NCBI GenBank assembly: GCA_949358305.1
Contig: OX442314.1
Coordinates: forward strand, 59,405,369 to 59,469,368
Source: Strigamia acuminata
Taxonomy: Eukaryota; Arthropoda; Chilopoda; Geophilomorpha; Linotaeniidae
DNA length: 64,000 bases
Direction: 5' to 3'
Positions 1 to 9,988 of the stretch are shown in pieces. A program made the translations under genes and the position numbers. The notes beneath the pieces were generated by a model. The model had not been told where the DNA came from. It was given only the letters and a program-made list of their open reading frames with translations, and ran no database searches. Numbering within the stretch: the first letter of the stretch is position 1; the number at the start of each line of letters is the position of its first letter.

Positions 1-95
1 GGGCTGCAGCCCAGGGGCGCTGGGCAGAGAGGGCGCTGGACAGAGAGGAACGCCAGGCAAAGAGGGGTGCCGGGCAGAGAAGGGTGCCTGGCGCC
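1..95. repeat. G-rich minisatellite
   Basis: About four to five degenerate units of roughly 20 bp, built around GGGCAGAGAGG and GCGCTGGG or GTGCCGGG, sit at the window edge. No coding potential was recognised. The array may extend to the left of the window. Confidence 0.6.
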
Positions 96-1262
96 TCCTA
101 GAAAAAATCTTCGTGAGTGTTTAAATATAAGCTGAACTTGTAGGCCCGTTCCTACACATTGTTCATAGTGTGTAAAACACACGGGCGCTACAAGTCAGGG
201 AACACCACCCCGGGTGGCATATTTTCCCTAAAGATGCATTTTTAGGTCTTAAAATGTGTTTTTAGGTCCGAAAATGCATTTTTAGGTTGATTTTATTTTT
301 CACAAAAATGCTTACCGGTTCTTCTATTGGAGGGGGGTGAAAGTGGGGTGCCAGCACACCCAAAATACACGAGTGCACTACAAGTACGTGCCTATTAAAT
401 TGTAAAGGTATAAATAATTTTTTTAAAATTACATCAAGGGGCAATGGACGCGTGAATTATTTTAAGCCTGGGACACTAAAAAGTGTTAAGACGGCTGGAG
501 TATCTCATACTCCATTCCTGTTTATGTTAATTTGTGACGCTGCTGATTGCAGCGCCACCTATGTTGTATCTCGAATTAAACACTTATGCAAACAAGCTTG
601 AACATAATGGTCGAATCCTAGTCCGTTCCTTTTCACATTCAAAACCATCGGTCCGAATCCATTACAAGAACACTTCAACGGCCCTGATTATTGGTGTCAC
701 CACTGACCTCGGTTTAGAGATCTAGATGCGTGTGCCCAACTACTCCATTTTCCATTTGGAATTGGTAACAAATCTCAGAATTATTCAAAATCTGAAATTC
801 ATTTAATCACAGTAACCACAAATACTATTCCCAAACATCTCAGTTGTTATATGTACTGCTCAAATTATAAATTATAAAATTATAAAATTATAAAATTATA
901 AAATTATACATTCGAAATGCCCAATTAGAACAAAAATTGTTGTCTGGAATACCTCATTGCAATAAAACTGCAGATTTCCTGAAATTTAGGGCCCACGAGT
1001 TCAAACTGATTTGCCATCTTTAAAAACTGACAAAATTAACAATATTTTTTATCCATTTAAGTCTTATGTCATTATGTTGAATAGGAAATGATCTTTGATC
1101 AGGTAAGTGTGCTCAATTTTATTCCTCATTTCCCAAGTTTTGGCCTTTGCAATTTATGCATTGCCATTTAAGTTTCACTTACAAAAATACATCTGTTCTC
1201 AGCACATCGTGTCTAATATCAAAACAAAACTCTATTTTAAACATATCTACAAGTAAAACACA
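96..1262. other. Upstream region of the DEG/ENaC gene, no gene seen
   Basis: AT-rich DNA with a short microsatellite of the 8-mer ATTATAAA near 866-907 and a triplicated phrase ATGCATTTTTAGGT near 234-288. No open reading frame here resembles a protein family. The promoter of the gene starting at 1263 should lie here, but I see no decisive core element. Confidence 0.5.
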
Positions 1263-1715
1263 ATGGGTAAACTCGAATGGATTCGAACATTCGAACGGAT
1301 CCAACAACGTCGAAGAGAAGAAATGCGACACTTCGTTGGCAATGTGATGGCAGAGCGCACGGAAATGCCAGCATTTATCAAATCTATGGAGAACATTTCA
1401 AAAAAGAAAAAAAAGATGTCCATTCTTTTTTTCACATTACTCGTTGTGAATTTGGCAGTTTGTGTTTTCCAAACTGGAGAGCGGATTTCGTATTACATGA
1501 GTGAACCAACAACAGTTGATGCATATTTGATTGAAGCGGTGCATGAGTCCTTTCCAAATGTTTACATTTTCCCAGAATCAGCGCAAGAATATCAAAAGTT
1601 CATAACATACTATCAGGGATACACTGATCTGAAGGACTCTAATTCAGTTTCAAGCCCAGAAATCCTAAAACATTTGAGTTTACCTGGTTACATAACTGAT
1701 GCGCACTTTACAATG
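1263..1715 (+). CDS. DEG/ENaC tandem-channel gene, exon 1 (module 1 N-terminus and TM1)
   Basis: First of eleven exons of a predicted 789-aa protein (exons at 1263-1715, 1772-1844, 1915-1994, 2153-2320, 2483-2571, 30046-30731 joined to 53182-53297, 54066-54135, 54194-54288, 54350-54445, 54501-54610, 55565-55898). DEG/ENaC proteins form trimeric amiloride-sensitive sodium channels in the plasma membrane, with two membrane segments around a large extracellular loop. Exon 1 gives a basic cytosolic N-terminus ending in KKKKK, TM1 at about residues 56-72, then a family-like DAYLIEAVHESFPNVYIF stretch (FPxV motif). The usual His-Gly gating motif before TM1 is not present. The start is the ATG at 1263, supported by alignment with the paralogue at 62946. 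The donor ATG|GTAAAT leaves phase 0. The family call is from motifs; ligand and ion selectivity are unknown. Confidence 0.78.
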
Positions 1716-1771
1716 GTAAATCTTTACTACCCGTTTTATTTCAGTGAATAAATTAGCAAATACTTTTACAG

Positions 1772-1844
1772 GGAACATCAAGCAGCAAACTTACAATTAA
1801 AAACGACCTTACTCTTAAACGGCCAGTTGCTCAAGTTTCAAGCC
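1772..1844 (+). CDS. DEG/ENaC tandem-channel gene, exon 2
   Basis: A 73-nt exon between acceptor TTTTACAG and donor GCC|GTAAGT, entering in phase 0 and leaving in phase 1. It encodes part of the extracellular loop ending RPVAQVSS. The paralogue has an exon of identical length at 63517-63589 ending QPVAQVSS, which supports the boundaries. Confidence 0.72.
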
Positions 1845-1914
1845 GTAAGTTAGAAAACTAAAAAAAAAAAAAAAAAAAGTACGCTATTGTTATTAACGTT
1901 CATTATTTTTCTAG

Positions 1915-1994
1915 CATTTCAACTTCCATTTGGGAATGTGAATTACAAGATGACAATCAAACTAAAATTTTCTGGAGATTGTAATCATGTTTCG
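1915..1994 (+). CDS. DEG/ENaC tandem-channel gene, exon 3
   Basis: An 80-nt exon after acceptor TTTTTCTAG with donor TCG|GTAAGT, leaving phase 0. It encodes FGNVNYKMTIKLKF in the extracellular loop. The paralogue exon at 63654-63733 has the same length and closely similar sequence. A poly(A) tract of about 18 lies in the intron before it. Confidence 0.72.
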
Positions 1995-2152
1995 GTAAGT
2001 CTTGAATGATGTTTCTAATAGAACTTCTAGTCGTATAATGTTATAATCGTAACAATTTTTTACAAAAGCAAGGAAACTTGTGTTGGCAGCTGTAAATAAT
2101 TGTCATTTCCTAATCACATTAAACCCATTTTATTTCTACTTTCAATTTAAAG

Positions 2153-2320
2153 GTATTAATTGATCTGTCGCCAGTAGCACATCATACATACGAAAAAGGT
2201 GTTAGAATGGGACTCGTCACCCGTGTGAACGCAATTGTTGCAGATCGCTTAAGTACTTATGGAGGAGCTCATCATAAAAAAGCATCCACTCATACTATTG
2301 CCACTACTATTGTACAAAAA
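2153..2320 (+). CDS. DEG/ENaC tandem-channel gene, exon 4
   Basis: A 168-nt exon, phase 0 at both ends, between acceptor ATTTAAAG and donor AAA|GTAAGA. It starts VLIDLSPVAHH and ends IATTIVQK, in the extracellular loop. The upstream intron matches the paralogue intron at the window's right end, for example around GGAAATAATTGTTATTT. Exon 9 lies at the equivalent place in module 2. Confidence 0.68.
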
Positions 2321-2482
2321 GTAAGACACACAGACACAAAGTATTTCGTCATTTTTGTTTTGCAAAGCCTCCACTGTAAATATAACTACAAACCGTTTGT
2401 GGTGACTTTGAAGTAATGACGAACTGCACTAGCCATCAAAATGTTTACCGATCCACATTCACAATCTAAATTCATGTTTTAG

Positions 2483-2571
2483 TATCATTTCATCAACACG
2501 AAACGAAATCCTTGCAACGACGATTTAACAGGCTGCTTGCGTCAATGTCTCCGGAAACTTGTTGCTTGCAG
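2483..2571 (+). CDS. DEG/ENaC tandem-channel gene, exon 5 (cysteine-rich loop)
   Basis: An 89-nt exon after acceptor ATGTTTTAG with donor TGCAG|GTAAAC, leaving phase 2. It encodes the spacing C-x5-C-x3-C-x6-C, typical of the disulphide-rich loop before TM2 in DEG/ENaC proteins. Exon 10 in module 2 has the same cysteine pattern and also ends in phase 2, which supports a shared ancestral exon structure. Intron 5, which follows, is about 27.5 kb and holds the whole A/B/C transposon nest. Confidence 0.72.
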
Positions 2572-3175
2572 GTAAACATATTTTAGCGTATTATTCAATA
2601 ACATTACTCTGCATATGGGTAGCATTAGTTGGTAAGTAATCTCCAGTGGAGATACAGCGTACGACCAGGTCTGGTTCATTACATCAGGTGGCCCAAATAA
2701 CACCGCGTCCAAGAATACAAGTGAATTGGCATGAACTCAAAAACACTTTGGTAAACCAAGAAATTCAGATGTGGCCAGTAAAGCCAACTTTGTAATTTTT
2801 TTTAGCTCTCTAGTCCGAACATGTAGCATTTGCCCGGACAAGAGAGCGTGCGCTCTAAGGAGCGGTGAAGTTTCTGGGACCCGTCCTATGTCCGGTCTAC
2901 ACAGAGTACACTGTGTATGCTTTCCTAGTGAGCCAGCCAGGGCCACTTAAGGTTTTGCGCAACCTCGGGAAGTCTTGGGAAAAAGCGTGCCCCAAAAAGA
3001 ATAGTTTTGTAAAAAAATCCAAATTTTTAAGGGATTTGAAAGTGCGAAGCTCCTCTGAGCGAGGAGCCTTGGTCTGAGCTAGCCCAGTCATTGGGACCTT
3101 ACTTAAAATTCTGTGTTGTTTCCAGTTGTTAATGCAAATGCAAGGTAGGGTCCTCAAGAAAGTCGTCCTTCATAT
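2572..3175 (+). other. Intron 5, left remnant, no gene seen
   Basis: Unique-looking intronic DNA between exon 5 and the 5'-most LTR of element A. Short ORFs here resemble nothing. The last four bases (3172-3175, ATAT) are one copy of the target-site duplication of element A. Confidence 0.6.
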
Positions 3176-4144
3176 TGTCGAATCCGGAGTTAATTAAAAG
3201 ACGAGTCCGTTGCACGATTAGTTATTGCGTTTAATTGCACCACGACTTTAATTACATTGATGTGTTTAGAAACACTAATTTTGACAGTTGTTATCACTCG
3301 TTTCTCTACAAGATCGTTGCTACATGTTTACATTTCGAGTTCAGTTTTAGTTCTGATTTTTTACAATAGGTATGCTATCGTTACAATAAAGAAAATACGA
3401 ATACATTTTGATTGTTTTGCATAATTGGTAAATTTATAATTGAAATTAGTAATTAATCCGGTTCGACATCCAACACATATCACATTAAGGGAATTAATAG
3501 TATTGAGTTTTAGTAATAGATAATATTGTTACGTGGTTTAGTGGCTCTAAAGGTTAAACCATGTAATATGTTATTTGTTTGTGTGGAAAGTGAAGGACGA
3601 CTCAGGTTAGGTTGTTTTAAATTCCAATTTCCTTTTATTAACTTAAGCCGGATATTTCTATCCAAAAATGTTCGAAATCAAACCAAAGCTCAAATCTTTA
3701 CAAAGTTAAAGGTAGACCGTTCATTGCTGTTTGCAGCCATTAAATTCTATTCAATTACATAACTGTGATAATCACTTAAATTCTAACTTAATCCTATTCA
3801 ATTACATAACTGTGATAATCACTTAAATTCTAACTTAATCCTATTCAATTACATAACTGTGATAATCACTTAAATTCTAACTTAATCCTATTCAATTACA
3901 TAACTGTAATAATCACTTAAATTCTGACTTAATCCTATTCAATTACATAACTGTAATAATCACTTAAATTCTGACTTAATCCTATTCAATTACATAATTG
4001 TAATAATCACTTAAATTCTGACTTAATCCTATTCAATTACATAACTGTGATAATCACTTAAATTCTAACTTAATCCTATTCAATTACATAACTGTGATAA
4101 TCACTTAAATTCAACTTAAATTACAGAATAAAATATAAACCTTT
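3176..4144 (-). repeat. Element A 3' LTR
   Basis: 969-bp terminal repeat matching 28591-29559, with two mismatches seen (near 3209 and 3685). On the minus strand it begins AAAGG and ends CGACA, so it lacks a full TG...CA pair. It contains eight 47-bp tandem units. The integrase reading frame runs into it at 4121-4144. Confidence 0.9.
3747..4122. repeat. 47-bp tandem repeat inside element A LTR, 8 units
   Basis: Units start at 3747, 3794, 3841, 3888, 3935, 3982, 4029 and 4076, each beginning CTATTCAATTACATA. Units differ mainly at GTGATAATC versus GTAATAATC and TCTAACTT versus TCTGACTT. The same array with the same variants is in the other LTR. Confidence 0.92.
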
Positions 4145-4387
4145 GATCGTCGGTAGAGCATCCGGCGATGGTCTTATGAACCGTTTTCGTAAATGGTTTA
4201 CATGTTTGATATGTTCGACTTCGTCTGCACACAATTTGATCTTGTACCTGACTGGACCCAACTTTTGAGTAACGACTCCCTCCTCCCACTTCCCAAGTGG
4301 TGAATGGGCCCAGACTAGGTCATCGTCTTCAAACGATCGATTCAGTTGGCCTATGACGTTATTTACGACTTTGTGAGGTTTGATCAT
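4121..4387 (-). pseudogene. Element A integrase C-terminal fragment
   Basis: Fragment reading DDDLVWAHSPLGKWEEG, then LGPVRYKIKL and HVNHLRKR, which is the chromodomain-less C-terminal part typical of Ty3 integrases (GPVxYxV-like fold). It is in a different frame from the integrase core just upstream, so a frameshift lies near 4385. The stop at 4121 is inside the LTR. Confidence 0.75.
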
Positions 4388-4952
4388 AGACGTGTGTCCT
4401 AGTTTTCCAACCGAACATGATCTCAGCCGGAGTCAAACCAGTGTGCGCAGAAGGCATGTTATGCTGGTGAAATAGAAACTTCATCATCCTGGTAAGGGTC
4501 GGTTCTGTGGTCAGTTTTTTCATCCCGTTCTTGAAAGTTTGGACGGCTCTTTCTGCCGGCCCGTTTGATTGTGCGTGGTAGGGTGGAGAAAATCTTTGTA
4601 GAATCCCGTTGCTCAGGTAGAAAACTCGCATCTCGGCCTGGAATGGCGGACCGTTATCGGACACGACGACGTCGGGCAACCCGAAGGTCGCAAACCACCG
4701 CATCAATTGAAGGATCGTGGCTGTCGCCGTTGTTGTTGACATTTTTGCGGCCTCGATCCAGTTCGTGAATGTGTCCACCGCTATCAGGAACTTGTCGCCT
4801 GTCAATTCTGCAAAATCGATGTGCAGTCGACTCCAAGGTCGAGTTGGGCTGGGCCACGAGATGGGATTCTCCTTGATGGGGAGCGCTCGGACTAATTGGC
4901 AGTTTGGGCATGTCGCTACGTATTTTTCGATCTCACAGTCGTTCTTCGGCCA
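4359..4952 (-). pseudogene. Element A integrase zinc-binding part and catalytic core
   Basis: Retroviral-type integrase (DNA strand transfer into the host genome). The core shows TGDKFLIAVDTFTNWIEA (first Asp), VVSDNGPPF (second Asp) and NGPAERAVQTF (Glu), giving the DDE triad. Upstream KYVATCPNCQ is the CxxC half of the zinc-binding HHCC domain. A TAG near 4953 separates it from the RNase H part and a frameshift near 4390 cuts off the C-terminus. Confidence 0.82.
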
Positions 4953-5786
4953 CTAGTATGCGGCACGGGCCAGCCTCTTCATGGCCACCATGCCCGGATG
5001 TCCCAGATGAAGTTGGTTTAATACGCGTTGTCGCAATGTTGTCGGTGTAACAATCCGATGTGCGCGCAAAATTACGCCATCCTCGATGGTCAGTTGATCG
5101 GTGATTTTTGCAAACAGGTCCGGTAAGTGGACATGTCCTCCGCTTGGATGCGTGTTACGCAATTCTTGCATCACCTGAGACAAAGTGGCGTCAGCGGCAG
5201 ACTCTGTTTTCAGTTCGTCCCATGTGACTGGCATTTCGCCAGCTGACATAAAAAGCATCTCGTTTTTTGTTAGGTTTTCCAAATCCGATGCGGTTCCTTG
5301 TTGCAAGGGCAGGCGGCTAAGCGCGTCCGCATTCAAATGCTCGACTCCCTTGCGATACTCAATCTCGTAATTAAACGAGCTGAGGAAAAGCATCCACCGA
5401 AGCATCCGTAATGGCACTACTTCGGGGATGGGTTTCTTTCGCCCAAACAAACCCAACAGAGGTTTGTGATCCGTCACGATGATAAAAGCATACCCCATCA
5501 AGTAAATGATAAACTTTTTAATTCCGAAGATAACGGAGAGAACCTCGCGGTCCAAATGCGAGTAATTGCGTTCGGCGGAACTCATGGTTCTCGAGGCATA
5601 AGCGACGGGTCGCTCGGCTTCGTTTATGCGATGTGCCAGTACGGCTCCGACGCTGACGGGTGACGCGTCAACTGCCAATACAATTTGGTGAGCCGGGTTG
5701 AACGACATTAACACGTTGGGTGACACGAGTTCACGTTTTATGTGCGTAAAAGCTACCTCATGTGCACAGCTCCAAACCCATGTCTC
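4953..5786 (-). pseudogene. Element A RNase H and spacer fragment
   Basis: Shows VLAVDASPVSVGAVL (RNase H first Asp), AYASRTMSSAERNYSHLDRE (Glu), VTDHKPLLGLF (Asp) and ADALSRLP, then HLGHPGMVAMKRLARAAY leading into the integrase zinc domain, where an in-frame stop ends it. The fragment starts at the element B insertion point and is continuous in sense with the RT fragment at 25779-26053. Confidence 0.85.
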
Positions 5787-5790
5787 TCCT

Positions 5791-6809
5791 TGTTGTGACC
5801 CGACTGGACCGGGGTCAACGAAGAGTTTCTCTCGTGACCTCGTTTCGGGTGTAAGGGGAGCCGCAAGCGCGTCTCCCTTCCCTCAGTGCATTGACATCTA
5901 GTCAATGGACAGGCGTCTGCCCTGAGGGAGTGGGGATGGCTCGTCCACCCCACCATTGGGTGATTCCGGTCACCTGTCGACCCCGCTTTGTGCAAAGGAA
6001 TGTGCCTTGCACTGAGCGGGCAGAACCAACACAACCATCAAACGAGAAACACACGTAAACCCGTCGTCCTACAAGATCAGGCCCAAGTAAATATACTGGG
6101 ATTGACCAAGGACAAAGGACAATTTACCGTGAGTACGTTTGGTCAGTGTCAAACTCCGCAGAGTAACCTGCGAGATAAGATTACCACACTATTTTAGCAC
6201 ACCAGCTAGAAATAGTAAAAACCACTCCAGTTTAGCGAGTTGTGCAGACAAACGGTCGCACAAGCCTAAACTGCAGTAAAACCACGACGAGCGTTCCCGC
6301 CGCTGTGTGACCGCCGGGAGCCAGAAGAGTCCGCCGCTGTGTGATCGCCGGACACCACACAAAAACCTAGACAACAGCCCGAAGTAAGCCTTTTAACCAA
6401 GCATTCACTCGCGCCCGACCAGCGTGAGCCCGAAGGACCAGCCAGAGACGAGCCGAGGACGCCATATTGCCACGCCGGCCCAAGACGACACCACGTTGCC
6501 ACAACGAGGACGCCATCTTGGACACGACCGAGACAACAGACGACCTCGCCGATTCCAGCCAGCTTTCATCATACCTTTACCTTTCCATTTCCCTTCACCC
6601 ATTCCGATTTACCTTTTACCTACCTTTTATATATATATATATATAAGATATATCTGTACATTGTCCCACAGAATAAATCTATATTATATTTTACCTTTTA
6701 TATCTGTGTAATCATTTCTTTGGGTAAACCGCTTGAGCAAAGCGGTAGTGAGTTAGTCGAATTAAGTAATCAACCCACGAGTTAGCGACGGTTAGAGTTG
6801 AGCGCGACA
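5791..6809 (+). repeat. Element B 5' LTR
   Basis: Begins TGTTGTGACCC and ends GCGCGACA. It carries a TATA-rich run at about 6628-6650 and an AATAAA poly(A) signal at 6672-6677, so the transcription start is expected shortly after the TATA run. The 3' copy looks identical. Confidence 0.93.
6625..6677 (+). promoter_or_regulatory. Element B LTR TATA run and poly(A) signal
   Basis: A TATATATATATATA run (about 6628-6645) is followed by AATAAA at 6672-6677. The spacing fits an LTR U3/R arrangement. The same pair recurs in the 3' LTR near 25592 and 25637. Function is inferred from position. Confidence 0.5.
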
Positions 6810-6811
6810 CG

Positions 6812-6829
6812 TGGGGGCCTGTCCGGGAT
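6812..6829 (+). other. Element B primer-binding site (tRNA-Pro-like)
   Basis: TGGGGGCCTGTCCGGGAT starts 2 nt after the 5' LTR. It matches the well-known proline tRNA primer site TGGGGGCTCGTCCGGGAT except at adjacent internal bases. Priming by tRNA-Pro is therefore likely but not proven for this organism's tRNA. Confidence 0.75.
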
Positions 6830-6881
6830 CAAGTCGAATAACTGATTCTAACCTGTGATTACATCATACCCAAAGCAAGAA

Positions 6882-9800
6882 ATGGCAGATAATACCCGAG
6901 TAACAGATTCCGACTCCGACGCAAACAAGAGAGCCGGCAGTCGTAAAGGCGCCGACTATCACTTGCGATCTGGAGGTCCCTTACCCAAAGCCTCAGCGCA
7001 CGAAGCGAGGCAAAAACGGCGTAAGCCTAAACCCGATCGTAGAAGCGCATCCGAGGCATCGCACCCGTCTCGCACCGAGACGAGGCAGCGATTGGACGAG
7101 ACAGAGCGGGGTGAAGAGCAATCTCACTCCAAACTGCCGCGTTCTAACCGTGACGGCGAGACGAGCGGAAACGAGGTTTTATCCCGTAACCAATCGCCTC
7201 GTCTAACGCACGACACCGAGGTGGGCAGTCCGAAAGCAGCGTCTCCGATACAAAAGACGGCCTCAAATACGACCGCTAATTCGGCACTAAACACGCCAAT
7301 TACGCAAAGCCGCCCAGCTTCGGTCAGGTCCGAAGGACACAAGTCCAACTCATCCTCTGTCAAGCGTGTTTCGAGCCAGCCTTACAGCGTCTCGGGCACC
7401 TTGATTGATGCGATGCAATTGGCACAGGCGGAAGGAGTGAGATACACCCTTCCGACGGGGAAAATTACCGTGTACGAAACGTTACAGATCGTACGTGCAG
7501 CTTTAAAAGCGCACAGTGTATCCCCACAAATCACCATTGTTGAAGGTGCACACGCTCAACAATTGGTTGATTCCGCTCAATTTGAAGCGGATGCAGAGAA
7601 CGAGGCTCGTCAAGCCATTCGCGAGAGACGGAGGAAGCTGGCGGAAAGAGAAGCGCAAGCTCTCGAGTACGGCAGAACCCAGCCCAATCCGACTACTCCC
7701 GAGGAGGTAGAAATAGTTGACCGAGCCCTGAGAGCACATCGATATGCTTTCCACTCGCAACAAGAAGCAGAGCGAGCATTTATGGCCAGATTGCGACGAG
7801 ATGACCCGAAATCCGTCCGCAAACCAGAGGTCAGTTCATCCGAGCTGTCCGACGAGAGCCTAGAGGGAGACCCAAAGCGCACGCCGAAGGCCAAACCCAA
7901 ACCCCAGCCGGAGAGAGCAACACCGGCTACTCCGCGCAAGAGAGATGCGTCGGCCAGAGAACAACAAACTCGGCCCCGCATGCAAGCTCTCGATTCAGCC
8001 ACAAATAATGCGATAACGCGATTAATCAACGCTAATAATGCTAGGCGAAATGAAGAGCAAGCTCTCACAAGCCAACAGCATGATAATCCACAAGGGACTG
8101 AGTGGCAACAACCAGTGCCCATCCTTAAAGACGACGAGTCGTCAAGGAGACAATCGCATGATCGCACCTCTTCGCGAGAAGAAGGCAAACGCGATGAAAG
8201 ACCGAAATATTTTCACTACGGAAATAGTGATTCGTCGTCAGATGGACTGGAGTCAAATGCACCCAGTCATCACGATTCGGAGAGAGGTTCCGGAGAAAGA
8301 CGAAGGGAAAGAGAACGCGATGAACGCAGAGAAAGGGAACGTGACGACCGTCGTAGGGGCCGGAAAGAGTCAAACTCTTCACGGCGCAACCCGCCACGCC
8401 GCTCACCGTCTCCCGACCCCAGCTCCGACCCCTCATCCAACGACGACAGACGAAAGGAAAAATCAAGTAATCGCCGGAAGAGATCCAACTCTCCGCGCGA
8501 TAGAGAGAAACGACGTCGATCGGAAAATAGCGACCACCGACGGGAGGAGTTTCAGGACCTTCCCCGACAAAGCGCGTTTACCGATTCGACGGGTCGGCAG
8601 TATACGATGGGAGAGCTTGGAAGAGCCCTACTCGGCTCGTTAAAAGCCGAGGGAATTGATCTGAGCAAACGAAACGATCGTAATCGTAGCACTGGTGACC
8701 GCGTAAAGAAAAAATACGCTGTCTCCCGACGTGACACCATGAGTGTTACCGGGAATATTAGGTGGCAATTTTATATTCAGAACCGTTTCGACGGGTCATG
8801 GAAAGCGGGAGATCGCTTCCTTGACGAAGTAATTCGAATTAAGACTGCCACTAAAGCCACCGTAGGAGACATGCTCACCCACGGTATTGTCGAGCTAATG
8901 ACAGGCTCGGCACGTGAGTGGTACCAAGGATTGAAAGGCGTCAATTGGGACGACTTTTTAATGAGATTCGACCTGCGCTACGGCGAGACACCCGAAGAGG
9001 TGAGCCGAAAGATGCGAGGTCTTCGCCAGATGCCTGGTGAAACCATAATGGATTACGACATTCGCGCCAGATTGTTGTTCGAAAAGGCCCCGATGGAATT
9101 TCACGCCACGGGATTCAACCTTTTCTTTCTCGGCGGTTTGTCGGAATACTCGCAAAGGGTGCTACTTGAAGAAAGGGCACCGACAGGAGGTAGCTACGAG
9201 GAGATGAGCGCCTTCCTGTTCGAGAACACGATAGATATCGAGAAGAGATATTATTCCGCTTTACCAGAAGCGGAGAAAGCAGCGACCGCAAAACGTCTCA
9301 AGTTGAGTGCGGAAAGATATGGGGCGACAGATAAGATTATGCGCCCTACTGAATATCTTAGCGGTATAATGGAGCTGGCAGAAGCTAGCGTTGGTTTGCA
9401 AATAAAAAATAAACTGACATCCCCGCTGCCTTCCAACCCTTTGGCCGCCCCTAAAAAGGCACCGACAGCGTCAGCCATGCAAGCGACACTGGAGGAGGTC
9501 AAGGAGGGGGAGGAAGCCGAACAAAATGTCGGAAAATCAGACGAAAAAGAAGAAAAAGACGATTATTCGACGGACGAAGAAATACGAAGCTATCGCGATA
9601 CCTTATCAACGGGTTGCGATGAGGAAGGACCGCTAGTACATCTCATCCATCGAGATAGAGCGGTAGAAGAATTTCGCGCCAGGTTAAAACCAAATGCCGG
9701 TCGAATTCCGAAGTATTTTCGGAAAAATTACACGCCACCGTCGAAAGCAGACCCTGAAAAGAAAAAATCGACTGAAGCCCCAAGAGACAAATCAAATATT

Positions 9801-9965
9801 CGCTGTTTCAAGTGTAACCAACCGGGCCACTACTCCAATGAGTGCCCAAGAACAGCGAAAGAAGACGCTAAGTTTGACGCGATAATGAAGCAGATGGCAG
9901 AGATTAAACTCGCCATGGCAAAAAACGAGTCAAAAAACGAGTCAGCGCAGGCGGCGAAGAAATAA
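6882..9965 (+). CDS. gag: Element B Gag
   Basis: Structural capsid/nucleocapsid polyprotein of about 1027 aa, long for a Ty3 Gag (commonly 300-500). The first in-frame ATG is at 6882; the frame opens earlier only with a GTG. The N-terminal half is low-complexity and charged, with an arginine/serine/glutamate-rich block (residues about 470-590, with repeated RERE and RDRR). A retrotrans_gag-like capsid region follows (about 620-790; WYQGLKGVNWDDFLMRF, LRQMPGETIMDYDIRA). An acidic stretch comes next, then one CCHC knuckle, CFKCNQPGHYSNEC, near residues 973-986. The last codons contain two tandem slippery sites leading to pol. The Gag identity is firm; the role of the N-terminal extension is unknown. 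Confidence 0.9.
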   Translation: MADNTRVTDSDSDANKRAGSRKGADYHLRSGGPLPKASAHEARQKRRKPKPDRRSASEASHPSRTETRQRLDETERGEEQSHSKLPRSNRDGETSGNEVLSRNQSPRLTHDTEVGSPKAASPIQKTASNTTANSALNTPITQSRPASVRSEGHKSNSSSVKRVSSQPYSVSGTLIDAMQLAQAEGVRYTLPTGKITVYETLQIVRAALKAHSVSPQITIVEGAHAQQLVDSAQFEADAENEARQAIRERRRKLAEREAQALEYGRTQPNPTTPEEVEIVDRALRAHRYAFHSQQEAERAFMARLRRDDPKSVRKPEVSSSELSDESLEGDPKRTPKAKPKPQPERATPATPRKRDASAREQQTRPRMQALDSATNNAITRLINANNARRNEEQALTSQQHDNPQGTEWQQPVPILKDDESSRRQSHDRTSSREEGKRDERPKYFHYGNSDSSSDGLESNAPSHHDSERGSGERRRERERDERRERERDDRRRGRKESNSSRRNPPRRSPSPDPSSDPSSNDDRRKEKSSNRRKRSNSPRDREKRRRSENSDHRREEFQDLPRQSAFTDSTGRQYTMGELGRALLGSLKAEGIDLSKRNDRNRSTGDRVKKKYAVSRRDTMSVTGNIRWQFYIQNRFDGSWKAGDRFLDEVIRIKTATKATVGDMLTHGIVELMTGSAREWYQGLKGVNWDDFLMRFDLRYGETPEEVSRKMRGLRQMPGETIMDYDIRARLLFEKAPMEFHATGFNLFFLGGLSEYSQRVLLEERAPTGGSYEEMSAFLFENTIDIEKRYYSALPEAEKAATAKRLKLSAERYGATDKIMRPTEYLSGIMELAEASVGLQIKNKLTSPLPSNPLAAPKKAPTASAMQATLEEVKEGEEAEQNVGKSDEKEEKDDYSTDEEIRSYRDTLSTGCDEEGPLVHLIHRDRAVEEFRARLKPNAGRIPKYFRKNYTPPSKADPEKKKSTEAPRDKSNIRCFKCNQPGHYSNECPRTAKEDAKFDAIMKQMAEIKLAMAKNESKNESAQAAKK
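9920..9938 (+). promoter_or_regulatory. Tandem -1 frameshift sites between gag and pol of element B
   Basis: Two A AAA AAC heptamers, at 9920-9926 and 9932-9938, are both in the gag zero frame (codons GCA AAA AAC and TCA AAA AAC). The pol frame is -1 relative to gag and is open from this point to the pol ATG at 9989. The heptamer is a known retroviral slip sequence; having two 12 nt apart is unusual. Confidence 0.75.
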
Positions 9966-9988
9966 TTTCTCGACCGTCTGCGCCATTC

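Noticed and set aside
3526-3762. 78-codon ORF in both LTRs of element A
   Set aside because: It is on the strand opposite to element transcription, AT-rich and without motifs; its presence in both LTRs only reflects duplication.
3747-4122. Regular 47-bp repeats as a CRISPR array
   Set aside because: Units are contiguous without unique spacers, lie in LTRs of a eukaryotic retrotransposon, and there are no cas genes.
6855-6881. Upstream extension of element B gag
   Set aside because: The extension begins with GTG. The first ATG in frame is at 6882.
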